Shown here: in pieces, positions 13,585 through 25,870 of the stretch
How positions within the stretch are numbered: the first letter of the stretch is position 1
Layout: each line of letters starts with the position of its first letter
From: Scytalidium lignicola
Taxonomy: Eukaryota; Ascomycota; Leotiomycetes
Direction: 5' to 3'
DNA length: 64,000 nucleotides
NCBI GenBank assembly: GCA_002812745.2
Contig: NCSJ02000017.1
Coordinates: 1-64,000 of the forward strand
The notes under the pieces: model-generated
Databases searched by the model: none
Told to the model about the DNA's origin: nothing
What the model saw: the letters and a program-made list of their open reading frames with translations, nothing else
Position numbers and translations under genes: made by a program

Positions 13585-14104
13585 AGTTTTCAAATCTATT
13601 TTGAGGGAATTTGGCGCCTGGGCTTTAAGATAATTGTCATTGGATTTACAGTATATACAATATTTCTGGGCTAAAAGGAGTTATCACTTTTGCAATAAGG
13701 ATATGTTCTCTTTCGTCCACATCTGACTGTTAGTTATCTTTATCCATGCCAAATGGTGAGCATTGCAAATGTTAAACACCATTATTAGTGTTATTAAAAG
13801 TCTTGATAATAAGAATAGGATGATGTAGATGCAATAATGAAAAATAACCTCCGAGCAAATCAGCGCCAGATGTTGAAGGCTATTGTTTTGGTGGCGTTCT
13901 AGGCTTTCTGGCCTGTACACTTTCTAAGGCAGCAATAATTATTGCCTAAGGATTTCTTGATCTCGAATTCTAAGATCCCAGCCAATTTCCAAGGCAGTCA
14001 CTAAAATTCCATATTTAAATTCTTCCGATACGCTGACCGTTTTACTTGTATAATTTTGAAGCGTTGATATTCATTATTGTTTGAGACCTTAGACTTAAAC
14101 CATC

Positions 14105-15044
14105 ATGGCCGAGCCACCCTACAAGCGCGCTAGGCGTCCAGACAGCAAACAGATGTGGGAGGAAAGTGACAGACGATCGGGACCGCGAGACCGTGAAGAA
14201 CCAAGAGATAGACGGGATGATAGATATGGCGATCGTGATCGTGATCGGAATAGAAGGTATCGAAGTAGGTCTCCGCGAGGTTCTCGAGGTGATCGAGATC
14301 GCGGGCGCGGTGGACGTCGAGATGACGGGCGAGATCAGAGAGGAGGATATCGAAGGGATGAACGAGATAGGGGAGATGATAGACTTGGGAGGAGAGATGT
14401 AGACGATAGATACGGTGGTCGTGGAGGTCGCAATAGAGGTAGGGTGTTGTGCCAGAGTCAAAAATTCACGTCTCAAAATATTTATTCTAATTCTTGTATA
14501 GATGAAGCAAGAGAACCACGCAACAGACCTCGCGATCGGTCGAGATCACCAAGAAGATCAAGTAGTCGGAGCCCACGGAGAGAAACGGACTATGATTCCA
14601 GAAAAGAGAGGGATGTGGACAAAGGCAAAGATCCCTTCTTAGGCGGCCGGGAGGAGTTCAGCAAAAGTCGTACTGCGACACCACCTGCTCATGTGAGCTT
14701 CAAGGTACATGGTGCTTCCAACGGTTCTGCGCGTGATAGTCCGGCGGTGCAAGATCACGACCGAATGGTTACAGACAACAATGGGAGGAATGGTAGAGCG
14801 AACTCTGCTGTTCGGGACACGGTTGAGGAGCAAAATGTGGAAGAGGACGACGAGATTGAAGTGCAGGACGATGGTATGGAAGATATGAAAGCTATGATGG
14901 GCTTTGGTGGCTTTGGAACTACGCATATGAAGAAGGTACCTGGTAATAATGTGTCTGCGATCAGGAAGGAGAAGAAGACGGAGTATCGGCAGTATATGAA
15001 TCGGATNGGGGGGATTCAACAGACCTTTGAGTCCAACCAGATAG
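14105..15044 (+). CDS. U4/U6.U5 tri-snRNP 27 kDa protein (SNRNP27 family)
   Basis: Component of the spliceosomal tri-snRNP. Exon 1 is 14105-14438, followed by a 63 nt intron (3n, without stop codons) and exon 2 from 14502. The N-terminal part is an RS/RD-rich low-complexity region (Arg-Asp, Arg-Glu and SRSPRR repeats) and the C-terminus carries the family signature: MMGFGGFG, then YRQYMNR, then GGFNRP. An N at 15007 sits before a run of G. Read literally it shifts the frame and extends the product to 15112, losing the signature; ignoring the N gives NRMGGFNRPL and a stop at 15042-15044, for 291 residues. I take the N as an artefact because the recovered C-terminus is the most conserved part of the family. 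The 14105 ATG is the first in frame. Confidence 0.85.
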
Positions 15045-15502
15045 AGTTTTCCAGCGAGTTTGGAGCATTTTTAAGATATGGGCTTTTTCAATTTAGCCTT
15101 GCCATGGGGTAGTTTTGGCTCTTTTTTTCATGAGCCTTGCGTTTTGCATAACAACCTTACCAGTTTGTAGGAGGCATCATGCCGAAACCAAATAAAATTA
15201 TGCTCTCACCTTGCATGAATTGATCCGGAGTGCGGGTGATTTCTTTTAACAGAATATTATCCAAGCCGAACGGAAGCAGGAGACCTTCAGTTTACACGGT
15301 TGCCCCACACTGCAACGCAAACCATAGGCTGAGATGCAGCCTCGCGGTACAGGCTGATTGCAGTCAATCTATTCGCCAAAGCAGCTACGGTGTTCTCAAG
15401 CAACAACTCTTCCCTTTCGGAATTGGCTCTCAAATATCCTGAGCTCCCACAACTTTTATTTCTGGAGCTCAGGAAGTCTTGTATAAAGTAAATTGGGGAG
15501 AA

Positions 15503-18156
15503 ATGATACTCCTGAATGTGCCACAATCCGTGGTGGCAGTGGCAGCTGTGCTGTCGTGCTTCACCGGAACCGTCCACGCGGCTGAGGAGCCTTCAATTCT
15601 AATTAATGAAATTGGCAGAGCTTCGAACCAAAGCTTGCTATGGGGCCCATACCGTCCTAATTTATATTTTGGTGTACGGCCGAGGATTCCAAAGAGTTTC
15701 ATGGGTGCACTGATGTGGGCAAAAGTAGACAATTATCAGGATGTCCAAGACAGTAAGCATCTCTATCGCATAAATAACCTCTCGGCATTCCTCAATTTAA
15801 GCTTTTATTACCAGAGCGATATCTTAGTTTAAGCTACTAACAGTTATATGCTCTAGACTTTCGACACACGTGCGAACAACATGATGGCATGAAAGGTTAT
15901 GGCTGGGATGAGTATGATCCACGAAAAGGCGGAGAGCAGACGATACACGACCCAACCAATTTCATTGATATCAGCACATTCTTTGTGAAGGTTCCTGGGG
16001 GATCCCATGGGGGAAGCTGGGCAGTACGGATTAGAGGAAAAGCTAGAGAAGACGCACCTGAAGATTTGAAGACTACTGTCGTATTTCATGCATCACTCGA
16101 GGGCCTGGGAAGTCTCGGGGTTGACGAGCCAGAACCGTTAGGATATCCGGACGACGTCACGTTCAATGGCGAATCTGAAGGATTGGGGAAGTATACTTTG
16201 ACTGTTACTAAGGGCAGAGGTTTCCACCCAGCTCCTAGTCACGCATCATACGACGATAAGCCGTTGGATCGGACAATGGTGAATTCCTTCACTGTCCCGG
16301 AGGAATATGTCTGGCAATCAAAAGCATTGATGTTCCAGCTTATGTCGCAACAGATTGATGAGTACAAGGAGGCGTATGGCGATTCAGGTGCACCTCCACC
16401 GTGGCAGGTTTTTACCATCAAGAACAGTCCCGGAGCTGGCAATGTGCATATGATCCAGAAAGTCTTCGAAGGAGATTTCGAGTTCGATGTAATCTTCTCA
16501 AGTGGCTCGGCCGAGAGGGAGCTGACGAGCCAAGATGTATCAAAGTACATTACTTCAAATCACAAGTCGTATTGGGAGAGGTTTATCAGTGCTTTTGACC
16601 CACAACCTCCTTTCGATGTCGAAAACCTCCAGCGATTCACCAGCAATATGTTCTCTAATTTGCTTGGTGGCTTGGGCTATTTCTATGGAGACGCAATTGT
16701 TGATCGATCATATGCCCCAGAGTATGATGAGGAGAATGAAGGATTTTGGGAAGAAGCTGCGGAAGCTCGAGCTCGGAACCCGCCAAAACCTGAGGGGCCA
16801 TATGAGCTGTTTACAACCGTTCCATCGCGTCCATTCTTCCCAAGAGGGTTTCTCTGGGATGAGGGGTTCCATCTTCTTCCGATTGCCGACTGGGATATGG
16901 ATCTTACTCTTGAAGTTGTCAAGAGCTGGTTCAATCTCATGGACGAAGATGGCTGGATAGCTCGGGAGCAGATCCTAGGGAATGAAGCTCGTACTAAAGT
17001 GCCACCGGAATTTCAGACACAATACCCTCACTACGCCAATCCACCTACTCTGTTCTTTATCTTGGAGAATTTTATCAGTAAACTGGGTGCAATGAATGGA
17101 ACAAAGCCGCCAGTTAACGAGAAACTGTCTCAAGGAGAATCAATCTACTCGGCCCATATTGACAACCCCGAAGTTGCCAATCAATATCTTCAGAACATTT
17201 ATCCGCTCCTTAAGAGACAGTTTCAATACTTCCACAAGACGCAGGCCGGCGATATCAAAACTTATGACCGAGAGGCCTACAACTCGAAAGAAGCCTTCCG
17301 CTGGCGTGGACGCACCCCTATGCATATCTTGACAAGCGGGCTTGATGACTATCCTCGCCCTCAGCCACCTCACCCAGGAGAGTTGCATGTTGACTTGATG
17401 TCATGGATGGGTATGATGACACGGTCCTTGAAAAATATTGCCAGTTTCCTCGATTTCAAGGAAGATGTTGCCGAGTTAACTGCTATTGAAACAGCGATCC
17501 TCCGAAATCTTGACGATCTTCACTGGAGCCAGAAAGATAAATGCTTCTGTGATGCGACAATCGATGACTATGAAGAACATACTCTCGTATGTCATAAAGG
17601 ATATATCTCAATTTTTCCATTTTTGCTTGGCTTGCTGGATTCAAAGGATGAGAAGCTAGGCCACCTTCTCGACCTAATCGGCGACGAAGAGGAACTTTGG
17701 AGCGACTTTGGCATTCGAAGTTTGAGCAAGAAGGATGTGTTCTATGGTACTGGCGAGAATTACTGGAGAGGACCCATATGGATTAACATTAACTACCTTG
17801 CCGTAACACAGCTTCTCGTAAGTCCTACTTCCCCTCTTCTCTTTACAATATCTTGTTTACTAACACAACACTCCTCCCCTGAACAGAATTACGCCAAGAC
17901 TACTGGCCCATATCAAGAAAAAGCCAGGGATCTATACACTCGTTTACGGATGAATCTTGTAAAGACAATCTATGACGAATGGACGGAGACAGGCTTTGCC
18001 TGGGAACAATACAACCCTGAAACTGGCAAGGGACAACGAACGCAACATTTTACAGGCTGGACGAGTCTTGTGGTTAAGATTATGAATTTGGAGGATCTAA
18101 GTGGTGGGAAGTATCAGGCCGAGCAACCTGCTACTCCTAAGCGTGATGAGCTTTAG
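15503..18156 (+). CDS. Mannosyl-oligosaccharide glucosidase (ER glucosidase I, GH63)
   Basis: Removes the terminal alpha-1,2-glucose from the Glc3Man9GlcNAc2 glycan on nascent glycoproteins in the ER, the first step of N-glycan trimming. Exons 15503-15752, 15857-17817 and 17887-18156 give 826 residues, the usual length for fungal glucosidase I. The first ~26 residues (MILLNVPQ onward) form a hydrophobic signal sequence or anchor. The N-terminal beta-sandwich begins with WGPYRPNLYFGVRPR; the (alpha/alpha)6 catalytic domain contains FPRGFLWDEGFH, SWFNLMDEDGW and NYWRGPIWININYL, all family hallmarks. The last intron (69 nt, containing CTAAC and ending CAG) is a multiple of three without stops, so a naive translation reads through it. 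The upstream in-frame TTG at 15479 is not needed; the 15503 ATG is used because it opens the signal sequence. Confidence 0.93.
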
Positions 18157-18725
18157 TGAGGTTAAACGAGGATTTTAGAAACGAGATATGACTTACATGT
18201 ATATCAATGCTTTTGAAATAGGCTATTAAGAGTTATTAAAAGTATTTATCTTAATCCAATATTTAGGTGTCTGTCAATTCACCTAGGCCGCAACTTTCAT
18301 CCTATGATTACTAGCTTAATGACTATACTTTACATCCTGCTTACCAATGCTACGGTACGAATCCTATCAGCTTATCGCCACTCCAATCGCAGAGGGAAGG
18401 TCAATATTAATACATACTGGATATCACTCCTAGTGCTTAGGCCTAATGTGAAGGTGAGGCAGAGTATGAGTTCAAACACTCATGTCTGCCAACGCACAGA
18501 GTTGTTGACCGACTAGAGACGAGTGGACCATATATCTAATGGGATGGGGTTGGATTTGAGCGTTTCAATTGCTGCAATAAAATTACCTAGGTTGTGAATA
18601 CACTACAGTTAACACAAAGTTGACTAACTAACTAACTAGACTTTAGATCAAAAGGGGTGTCTTGGACCCTCCTTTTAGATCTTCTCGATCATGCACACCT
18701 GAGAGTTCCCCTGTAGATGCCGCTT
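18157..18725. other. Intergenic, convergent gene ends
   Basis: Lies between the 3' ends of glucosidase I (+) and the alcohol dehydrogenase (-). AT-rich, with a short ACTA repeat near 18625-18640. No gene seen. Confidence 0.5.
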
Positions 18726-20100
18726 TCAAGACAGTCGGGTCCGCTTTCGAATTGGCTCTCCTTCAAGAGGGTCACGAATCGAACTACCCTTCTGCATCGT
18801 TACAGATGACTCTCCATTCCGCGAATCCTTTTCGAATCGAAAGACTCCTTTGATAATCTTGTGTTCTGAGAATTCTCGGAATGCTTCCGCTGCTTGTTCG
18901 ATTCTGAACTCTTTATCAAACACGAAGCTCGGCTTTGCATTGTGTCTTTCAATGAGATTCTTAAGCAGCAGCTGGGTGGGCTTGTACAGATCGGTAGTGA
19001 TAACACCGCCTTTAATAGATAGCCCTTTCAGCCAGAACTCTCCCACAGGAAATGAAAGGATGCCTTTACTGGTAGCTTTTGTTGTGGCTCCTGTGAGTGA
19101 GTGGTTAGTAAAGAAGTGGGCAGGGAGTCCAGCAGCAGCAGAATTCACCGATGTCATGAGGAGGGTACACTCCAGTCAATCCAATTCCACCACCTGACTT
19201 AGTAACCTGGACAGCTTGACTGATAATGATGTTTTCCACGTTTTCACCCTCCGCGTCGATACATTCGAACCCACAGCAATCACAAGTTCTATCCACACCA
19301 TCGGGTTCAAGTTTCGTGATTTGGGCAACAGGGTCTCCGTGAGCAAAGTTTATGGGGATAGCTCCAATACTCTTCGCTCGAGCAAGTCGTTCTGGGACAT
19401 GGTCAACGACGTAGACCCTAATGGCACCGCGGAGGATTGCCGAGTATGCGCACAAGAGTCCTACTGGGCCTGCAGATAACATAGAAAATTAGTTAGTGCT
19501 CAAAGCAGCTACACGTGTAGCTTAGAATTTCAAGAATTAGGGGAAGATGTCCTCACCGGCACCGAAGATTGCCACAGTATCACCAAACACCTGACCAGCG
19601 CAGTCAAGAGAATACCATGCCGTCACCCAAATATCAGCTAGAAGGATATAATCAAGTTCGTGTTCGTTGTCATCTGGCACAAGAAGAAAATTGTCATCTG
19701 CATTTGGGACTCGCATGAATTGCGCTTGGCCACCATTCATCTGAGGAAGACCATATTGGCCAATACCAAAGAATGTCTGGAACTCAGGTTCATCATCTGC
19801 ATCGGCCTTGATATTGCCAGCTGCAATAACAACTCTATCTCCTCTCTTTAATGTGGTGACGGCACTACCAACTTCCTCGATGATGCCGATATTCTCGTGC
19901 CCAAAGGTTAAGGGGGTGTTCATCTCAATTCTGCCATGGTAGGTGTGTAGATCAGTGCCACAGATAGCTGCACTGGTGATACGCACGATAGCATCAAGGG
20001 GCTTTCGGATTCTGGGAATTGCTATCTCTTTGACGCTTACTGAATCCAATTCGCCTTCCCACCTGACCGCTTTCATCTTTCCAGACGTAGAATGAACCAT
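18726..20100 (-). CDS. Zinc-type medium-chain alcohol dehydrogenase
   Basis: NAD(P)-dependent dehydrogenase of the medium-chain superfamily, in the branch often labelled formaldehyde- or threonine-dehydrogenase-like. Exons 20100-19557, 19469-19149 and 19090-18726 give 409 residues. Catalytic zinc ligands are seen in ICGTDLH and GHENIG. The Rossmann motif FGAGPVGLL spans the exon 1/2 junction. The four-cysteine structural-zinc lobe of classical ADHs is absent: the stretch after GDRVVIAAGN has no cysteines, as in some members of this branch. The open frame extends upstream to a TTG at 20112, but the ATG at 20100 is the natural start. The substrate cannot be told from sequence. Neighbouring genes do not suggest a pathway. 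Confidence 0.88.
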
Positions 20101-20729
20101 GGTGTTATACAAAGGACTGAAGAACTAATAGGAAAGTTGTCTGGAGATTGAATGACTGAGATGAAGTCATTCCGGCTCTCTTGTTGGAGGAACGGTCCTT
20201 CTTATAAGTGCTAACTACGATAATCAACCTCTTTCCAGTTATTGATGACCAACTCGTATTTCTTCACGCAAGTTTTCAGCTTCAAACGTCAATAACAGGG
20301 CATCACAGCACCATCAAAGGTAAGATTATTTGCAGCTGACGCCGAGAATGAGTAAAGCCCGTGAACATTTACGTATATCTTACCGATCTGCACCCCAGAT
20401 TGCCGCAGCTTAGATAACGTGAGCGCCCCACGAATATTCCACTTTTAGATTCTTAGAACCAGCATTGTAAGAAGTGATAAATTTATACAAGCAAAGCTTG
20501 TTACTCGCTACGCTCGCAGGAGGGGTGCGAAGCACCCTAGACGAATGCAAACGAGGTGCACAATGATGTTACAGTGAGTAGTAAAGAATAACCATACCAT
20601 TGGCCCGCTAGAGTTGCCTGGCTGAAGTGGTTTTGATCTCCATTTCAAGAAAATTTCGAGCAGCATTTCGTTGTTTCCTCTATTACTATACCATGCTTTT
20701 CGGAATTGAGTGTCGACGACTGCCCATCG
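20101..20729. other. Promoter of the dehydrogenase and a small palindrome cluster
   Basis: Upstream of the minus-strand dehydrogenase. At about 20503-20536 there is a compact pair of palindromic motifs (CTCGCTACGCTCG and GGGTGCGAAGCACCC), the second able to form a perfect 6 bp hairpin around GAA. No gene seen. Confidence 0.4.
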
Positions 20730-22136
20730 TTATTTTCCACGTAGTGATGGCGATGGCGATGGCGGCAGGTTATCGATTCGAGTCCCATATTGATTTGGCC
20801 CCAATCTACGTTCCTGTGCTTTTCTCCAGAAATCGAATTCAGACTCTTTCACCCTCATCGAGCCGGGGAAGAATATGGGGACAAGAGAGCAGCCAACACC
20901 AGGGTACCTCTCCTCAGCAAGTTTCAACACATCTACAACACCATGTCTCTATTTGTAAGCCGGCTGCCGAGATAAGAAGCACAATCCAAAATATCGCCAA
21001 AATAGCCGTAGCAAACCTCGTAAGTCGAGAAGCCGCTGCTGTTCGGCTCCCGGACGCCAGAGCCTCCAGTTCTAGACCGACTCCTTTTCCCCTAGGATGA
21101 GCATGGCATGACGGCTGCCATTGCCCTGGGTAAGTGTGACTGTTGCACCACCTTGCTTTGGACACGCCCATTTCTCCTCTTTCCACTGAGGAAGAGATCC
21201 TTGAAGAAGAGCAAGAAAATTCCCACAAGCAGTGATTAGAAACGTCCCCCACTCGTCATTGAGTATCCAGGGTAGGGTAGCAATCACCATTTGCACTAAA
21301 ATAACGGCGAATCCAGAGAACCAGACCCAGTCCCGATGTGGGAGTCCCTGAACGTACTTCGGGTCATCGATCACTTCAAATACGGAGATCCGCAGGGCCT
21401 CCCATGGTTTTCCTTGCTTGGCCTGCGTTGGTTTGGTTGAAAGCTGTGTGCCTGGTGGTACAGGAGGTACTTCATCTTTCATCTCTTCCTCGACTCGATT
21501 ATTCATATCTCGAAGTAGTTTGTTGAGCACCCACGACTTCGTTGTGCGGGTATGGCCAGTCCAATCAATAATGTATCAGCCACATCGGGTGCAGGCATCA
21601 GTTGTCCGTCTGTTATTCAATTAGCAACCCACCGCCATTTAATTCAATAGCTCTGATTAGAACAAAGAGGAAAGCGAGTGAGAAAGAAAGAAAGAGGGTC
21701 AAGTTTAATTACCCCTAACAACAGAAAGAATGGCACGTGTAGAGTACGCAACCTAACTAAAAGAGAAGGCAACGGGAGTTATATGACGTCCAGCAAGTTG
21801 GACCACGGCCTGCTGAACAATTTCCGGGCCCAGAAGCAATAAGATAAAAAAGACATCTCCAGGATTAACCCATTGTGCGGCAAAATAGTCCGCGGTCGTG
21901 ACGGGACTTGAGATATTGACTGATCGGGCAGATTTGAATATCATTGAGAGCAAGGGCGCCATTCTCCAAGCAAGACATGTATATGAAAGAATAAAGAAAG
22001 TTAAAAAACGAGACAAGGGAGTACAAAGATTTGAAGAATGTAAGGCTCTACGAGGCTGCGGCTGAGTGTGGGTTGCAGGGGTCTGGGCTGTGGACCCAAA
22101 GAGCGGCTGCGGAGCCGACTTAAGGTTTAGGGGCAT
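20730..22136 (-). pseudogene. Decayed fungal multi-pass membrane protein gene
   Basis: Fragments of a widespread ascomycete membrane-protein family of unknown function are recognisable in order: an N-terminal part from ATG 22136 with hydrophobic helices and the segment AAQWVNPGDVFFILLLLGPE, a middle part (about 21600-21100) with two further helices and PQWKEEKWACPKQ, and a C-terminal part (about 21095-20730) with SGSRTAAASRLTRF and LAEERYPGVG. The frame is broken repeatedly: a TAG at 21755-21753 where the family has Gly-Trp, a one-base shift near 21555-21570, another near 21085-21096, and an apparent loss of about 40 codons near 20930-20975. Three departures from the expected sequence (AGT, TAG and AGG for GGT, TGG and GGG) are G-to-A changes preceded by T. 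Expected residues come from memory of the family, so this needs an alignment. A working gene is very unlikely. Confidence 0.7.
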
Positions 22137-22628
22137 TATGTGTTTTAACCAATAGGACTTCTGCAACTTCTGAACTAAAATTAGCCGCCTCACTGTTACT
22201 GTTACCACTAGGTTGAAGCACTCCCAGAGGTCTTATGGAGTGAATAAATATATTATTTTGAGGAAACTAGCTTCAAATGAAAATAAGGCATAGAGAGTAA
22301 AGCATAATATTGTATAGTTTCCTATCGGCTATGTGTACCTAGATAACATCTTCCTGCATAGAGTTCAAGTACCAGAGAGCATTTCGATATATTAGATTGA
22401 GCATTATATATATACACCATTAAACCCGTTTCTACACCCTCTTTAGGACATCCATTTAACCCTTTTAGGATATGACATATTCCATTTATCACCCCGTAAT
22501 TTAAAACCCGAAATCCCACAAATGTTCAAGCATTAAACATATGAATGGAGAAAGCCTCTGAAAAGGCTCCTTTCTCTCCATGGGAGAGGATGTTGAAAAA
22601 TACAGTTATACACAACATAAAAGAGCAT
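22137..22628. other. Intergenic, AT-rich
   Basis: Upstream of the pseudogene and downstream of the MARVEL-like gene, both on the minus strand. AT-rich with TATATATA near 22405. No gene seen. Confidence 0.45.
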
Positions 22629-23885
22629 TTATAGCCTCCTGCCAGTATCCATTTCGGCTACCGGACTTATGGGACTAACACCCTCATTCACTCTGGGTGC
22701 AGAATAATACAGACCTTGATTATTTAACGACTGTCCTTGTCCGCCGTCGAGCTCGCTAGCACCAGTAACACCGTACTCTTGCTGTCCCTGTAGATGAGAC
22801 GGCCGATAAGGCGAGTACTCTGCTGTCGGCGTTACTCCCCCTGATCCGCCAGGAACATAAGTCTTCCTAGCGTAACCAGTATCGTCCTGTCCTCTTGATG
22901 CGTAATCGTAACCTGCATAGCCGGCTCCTGCCGCGGCTGCAGTACCTCCAACCGCACCAGTACCAGCACCAGCACCAGGGCCAGTAGCAGTACCGAAGGC
23001 TGGATGCTTCAGTGGCGTAGTGGGTCTGCCATACTTTTGGTAACTAGGATCCTCATCTTTTATCCTAGATGACGTTCTATATGCTCCAGGTTCCGTGTTC
23101 ACAGCAGTGGCCTCTGAATTATAGGATTGTCGTACATCAGTTGGTGTAGTGTGCGCAGGTAGGGAATCGGGGTTTTTCTCTGCTGCTAGAGCTCCGGCGC
23201 CCATTGCTGCTGCTGCCTTGCGTCCTGTGAGACGTTGCCATAGTGAGCGTCTGGGTCGTCTGCCGGACGTATAGTCATTGGCTGGTGATGGACCGAAAGC
23301 ACGCTCGCGACGACGGTTACGGATGAGCAGGAGCTCGATGAGAAGAGAGAAGAGGAAAAAGGCACTAGAGGAAGGTAAGCATAGGAAAATTGCAATTCAA
23401 AAAGAAAAGGCTTTAGAAACTTACATTGCAACAAGAGCAACGGCAAAACAAGCCTTTTCTAATCTACATGCAGTCCGCAAGCTCGGTAAACCGTTGAACT
23501 GAGACGCCCGATTGTTCTGATTGACATTGCCGTTTCCAAATGGTGTTTGAACATTTCCGGAGCAACTTCTACCTCTTCTCAGCTCCCATGCAAGATAAAT
23601 GAATGCTCCGATAAACAAAATATCAAGAAGGATGGCAATGGCTGAGAAGAATGCCATGCCAGCAAGGCAGCAGAGAAGGAGGAGACCAATGAGTGTATAT
23701 AGTGCTGCAGCACCAGAGATGCCTTCTACAGCTCTATTCCATGTCGGTACGTGAAGGCCGTTATGGCCACTGACTTTTGCGATAAAGTAGGCGAATATTG
23801 CGAGGATGATGACTGAACAGAGGAATTCAACGGCTCGGAGGAGCCATTGAATAGATTTGAGAGCTATGCCAGCACCCCTGGCCAT
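22629..23885 (-). CDS. MARVEL-domain-like four-helix membrane protein
   Basis: Exons 23885-23425 and 23364-22629 give 398 residues. The first ~180 residues hold four hydrophobic helices (about residues 13-40, 55-80, 82-105 and 145-168, the last crossing the intron), the layout of fungal MARVEL proteins that sit in the plasma membrane or eisosome-like domains. The short loop between helices 3 and 4 is Asn/Gly-rich. The remaining ~220 residues are a cytosolic tail that starts with a basic RNRRRER cluster and continues as low-complexity Gly/Ala/Pro/Tyr/Ser sequence, including a Gly-Ala repeat (GPGAGAGTGAVGG). Function is unknown beyond membrane organisation, which is a family inference. The 23885 ATG immediately precedes the first helix. 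Confidence 0.8.
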
Positions 23886-25870
23886 ACTTGAGGATGGAGA
23901 TGGGCTTTTTTGTTGCTGTTGGGAAGAGTCGTGGTTTTAGGCAGTTACCCGCCTGAATTGGAGTTGAATATGACCTTTTGAGGGATAATAGGCGATAGTT
24001 AATGATTACAGAAGAGAGAAAATAGAACTGGCGGGGTGGCTAGGGTGTATAAATAAGGGGATACTAAGGAAAGACTAGTCAGCGATAAAGTCAGCGTTCA
24101 TGCCGATCAAGATGGTGTGAGGTACTGATGATCGGTTGGTCAGTGTACGTACCTTGGTCGGCGATCGCTGTACCCTCCCCGATGTTGTTGATTCAAAATG
24201 TAATATTTCGTATATATCCATAGCCTGCCATAATATTTATGAAACATACTTTCTCATGGACTTACCTTCTCTCCAAAACAATTGAGCGAGTGCATCCCTT
24301 AAACTATTGTTGACGCGCGTTGAATGATTGTGGCGGGGTACAATCCATCTGACGTCATGTCCTGAGGCTTAGCATGTGGCGCAGTTACAGCCCCTCAGAT
24401 TTTTTAGCTCGAACTACAACTCGGGGGGTTTACAAAGATAGACTAAGCGTGCAAACGGGTAAGGTCTGAACGTATTACTCTAGTTAATTGGACGAATAGT
24501 TTATTTTAGTTACGTCTACTTCAGAAGTCTAACAGAGGGCAATGATATACACAAAGATCTATCCGTGCATTAGCTAGACAACGTAAAGGCTAAATGGAGT
24601 ATTTTATGAAGATGAATAGGTTAGTCTTAATGCGAAGGCCGAATCAAGGAACAAAAAATACAGATTGCTTTATCTTCTCATCAAAATACTCTCTGAAACA
24701 TTTGCATCATCTCTACCAGAGTTAAAAGCCTTACATCATTTCCTCAATTCCCAGCCACAATGTGCAAAACCTTAGCTCAAATCTGAAACCATGGTAATCC
24801 ACCCTGCTATTGGAGTATTTCAATGTCCATCAACTTAATGTCACATTGATTAGTCGTCTGTATACAGTACAACCGATACAAGAAAAATGAACATCGTCCT
24901 TCCTCGAGATCTCTCAGGTTCTTTTCAACCGCCCTTACTCCTTAAGGAGACTTCTAGATCAAGTCCTGTTTAATGCTCCTCTCGAAAACGATTCAGCCAA
25001 ATTCAAGAAAGCAGTTCTCCTCTAATCAACAATCTCGTAAAGTATTGAGAGGCAAATTCCAGCGGGTTTTGCTACTCTGTTATATATTGAAAACCTCTCA
25101 GTGAACCAATCTCCTTTTTAAGCGGAACAAAAGACAAGATACGACTTTATACTTTTATTGGTCGTCTTCAACTGATTAGGAACTTAATGAAATTTCTACT
25201 ATACTAAAGAATTGGATTACCAANGGGGGGAATTAATCTCTTCGTCTGTTTGAAAGAGAGAGAGAGAGAGAGAGAGAGAGCGTACTAAATTGTGGATAAA
25301 TATAAATAATGAAGAGTTTCACTAATCTGCAAAATAAGCCAAGGCCAAGCAGGGGAATAAAAAAGTATGACATCATCTGGTCCCCTATCACGCGTAAGTC
25401 AATAAAGCAGGATTAACCGAATAAACAACGACAAGTCGCAGAATAGATAAACCACGGGCCATCAATTTTCTTACAAAAAGTGTATGAACTAATTAATTAA
25501 GTCAGAAGACATTGAATTAAATATATCTTTCATTAACTTTATTCTGAAACGGTCATATAATCATAAATAGGAGCCGTGTTATATAGCCAACCACCACCAT
25601 TCCTTGACAGAGCGACAAATTCCACCTCCCGTTCCCCCGCCACCACTTCCTATATCTATTCTCGCACTTCCCCTTCCTAAAATAAAAAAAACCAGAACCA
25701 AACNTTTTTTGTACAAAACCCAGATATAACACCAGTATACCAATGCTGCCTTGCGGCATAAAATAGGAAAGAAAAAAAAAGAATTTCCATGAGAAAACTC
25801 CCCCCACCCCTCCCCATGCCGTGCCCAATTATATGCCCATTCATGAAAATAGAAACAAAAGATTCTGGTA
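23886..25870. other. 2 kb intergenic region with GA microsatellite
   Basis: Promoter side of the MARVEL-like gene and 3' side of the transcription factor, both on the minus strand. Contains a GA dinucleotide run at about 25253-25280 and Ns at 25224 and 25704 beside homopolymers. No gene recognised; frames near 25553-25950 (-) are low complexity. Confidence 0.45.

Noticed and set aside
20765..20790. Sequence resembling a tRNA B box (GATTCGAGTCC)
   Set aside because: No matching A box or cloverleaf arms around it; it lies at the end of the decayed membrane-protein gene.
20627..21100. A 157-codon plus-strand frame
   Set aside because: It is antisense to recognisable pseudogene sequence (SGSRTAAASRLTRF, LAEERYPGVG) and has no features of its own.
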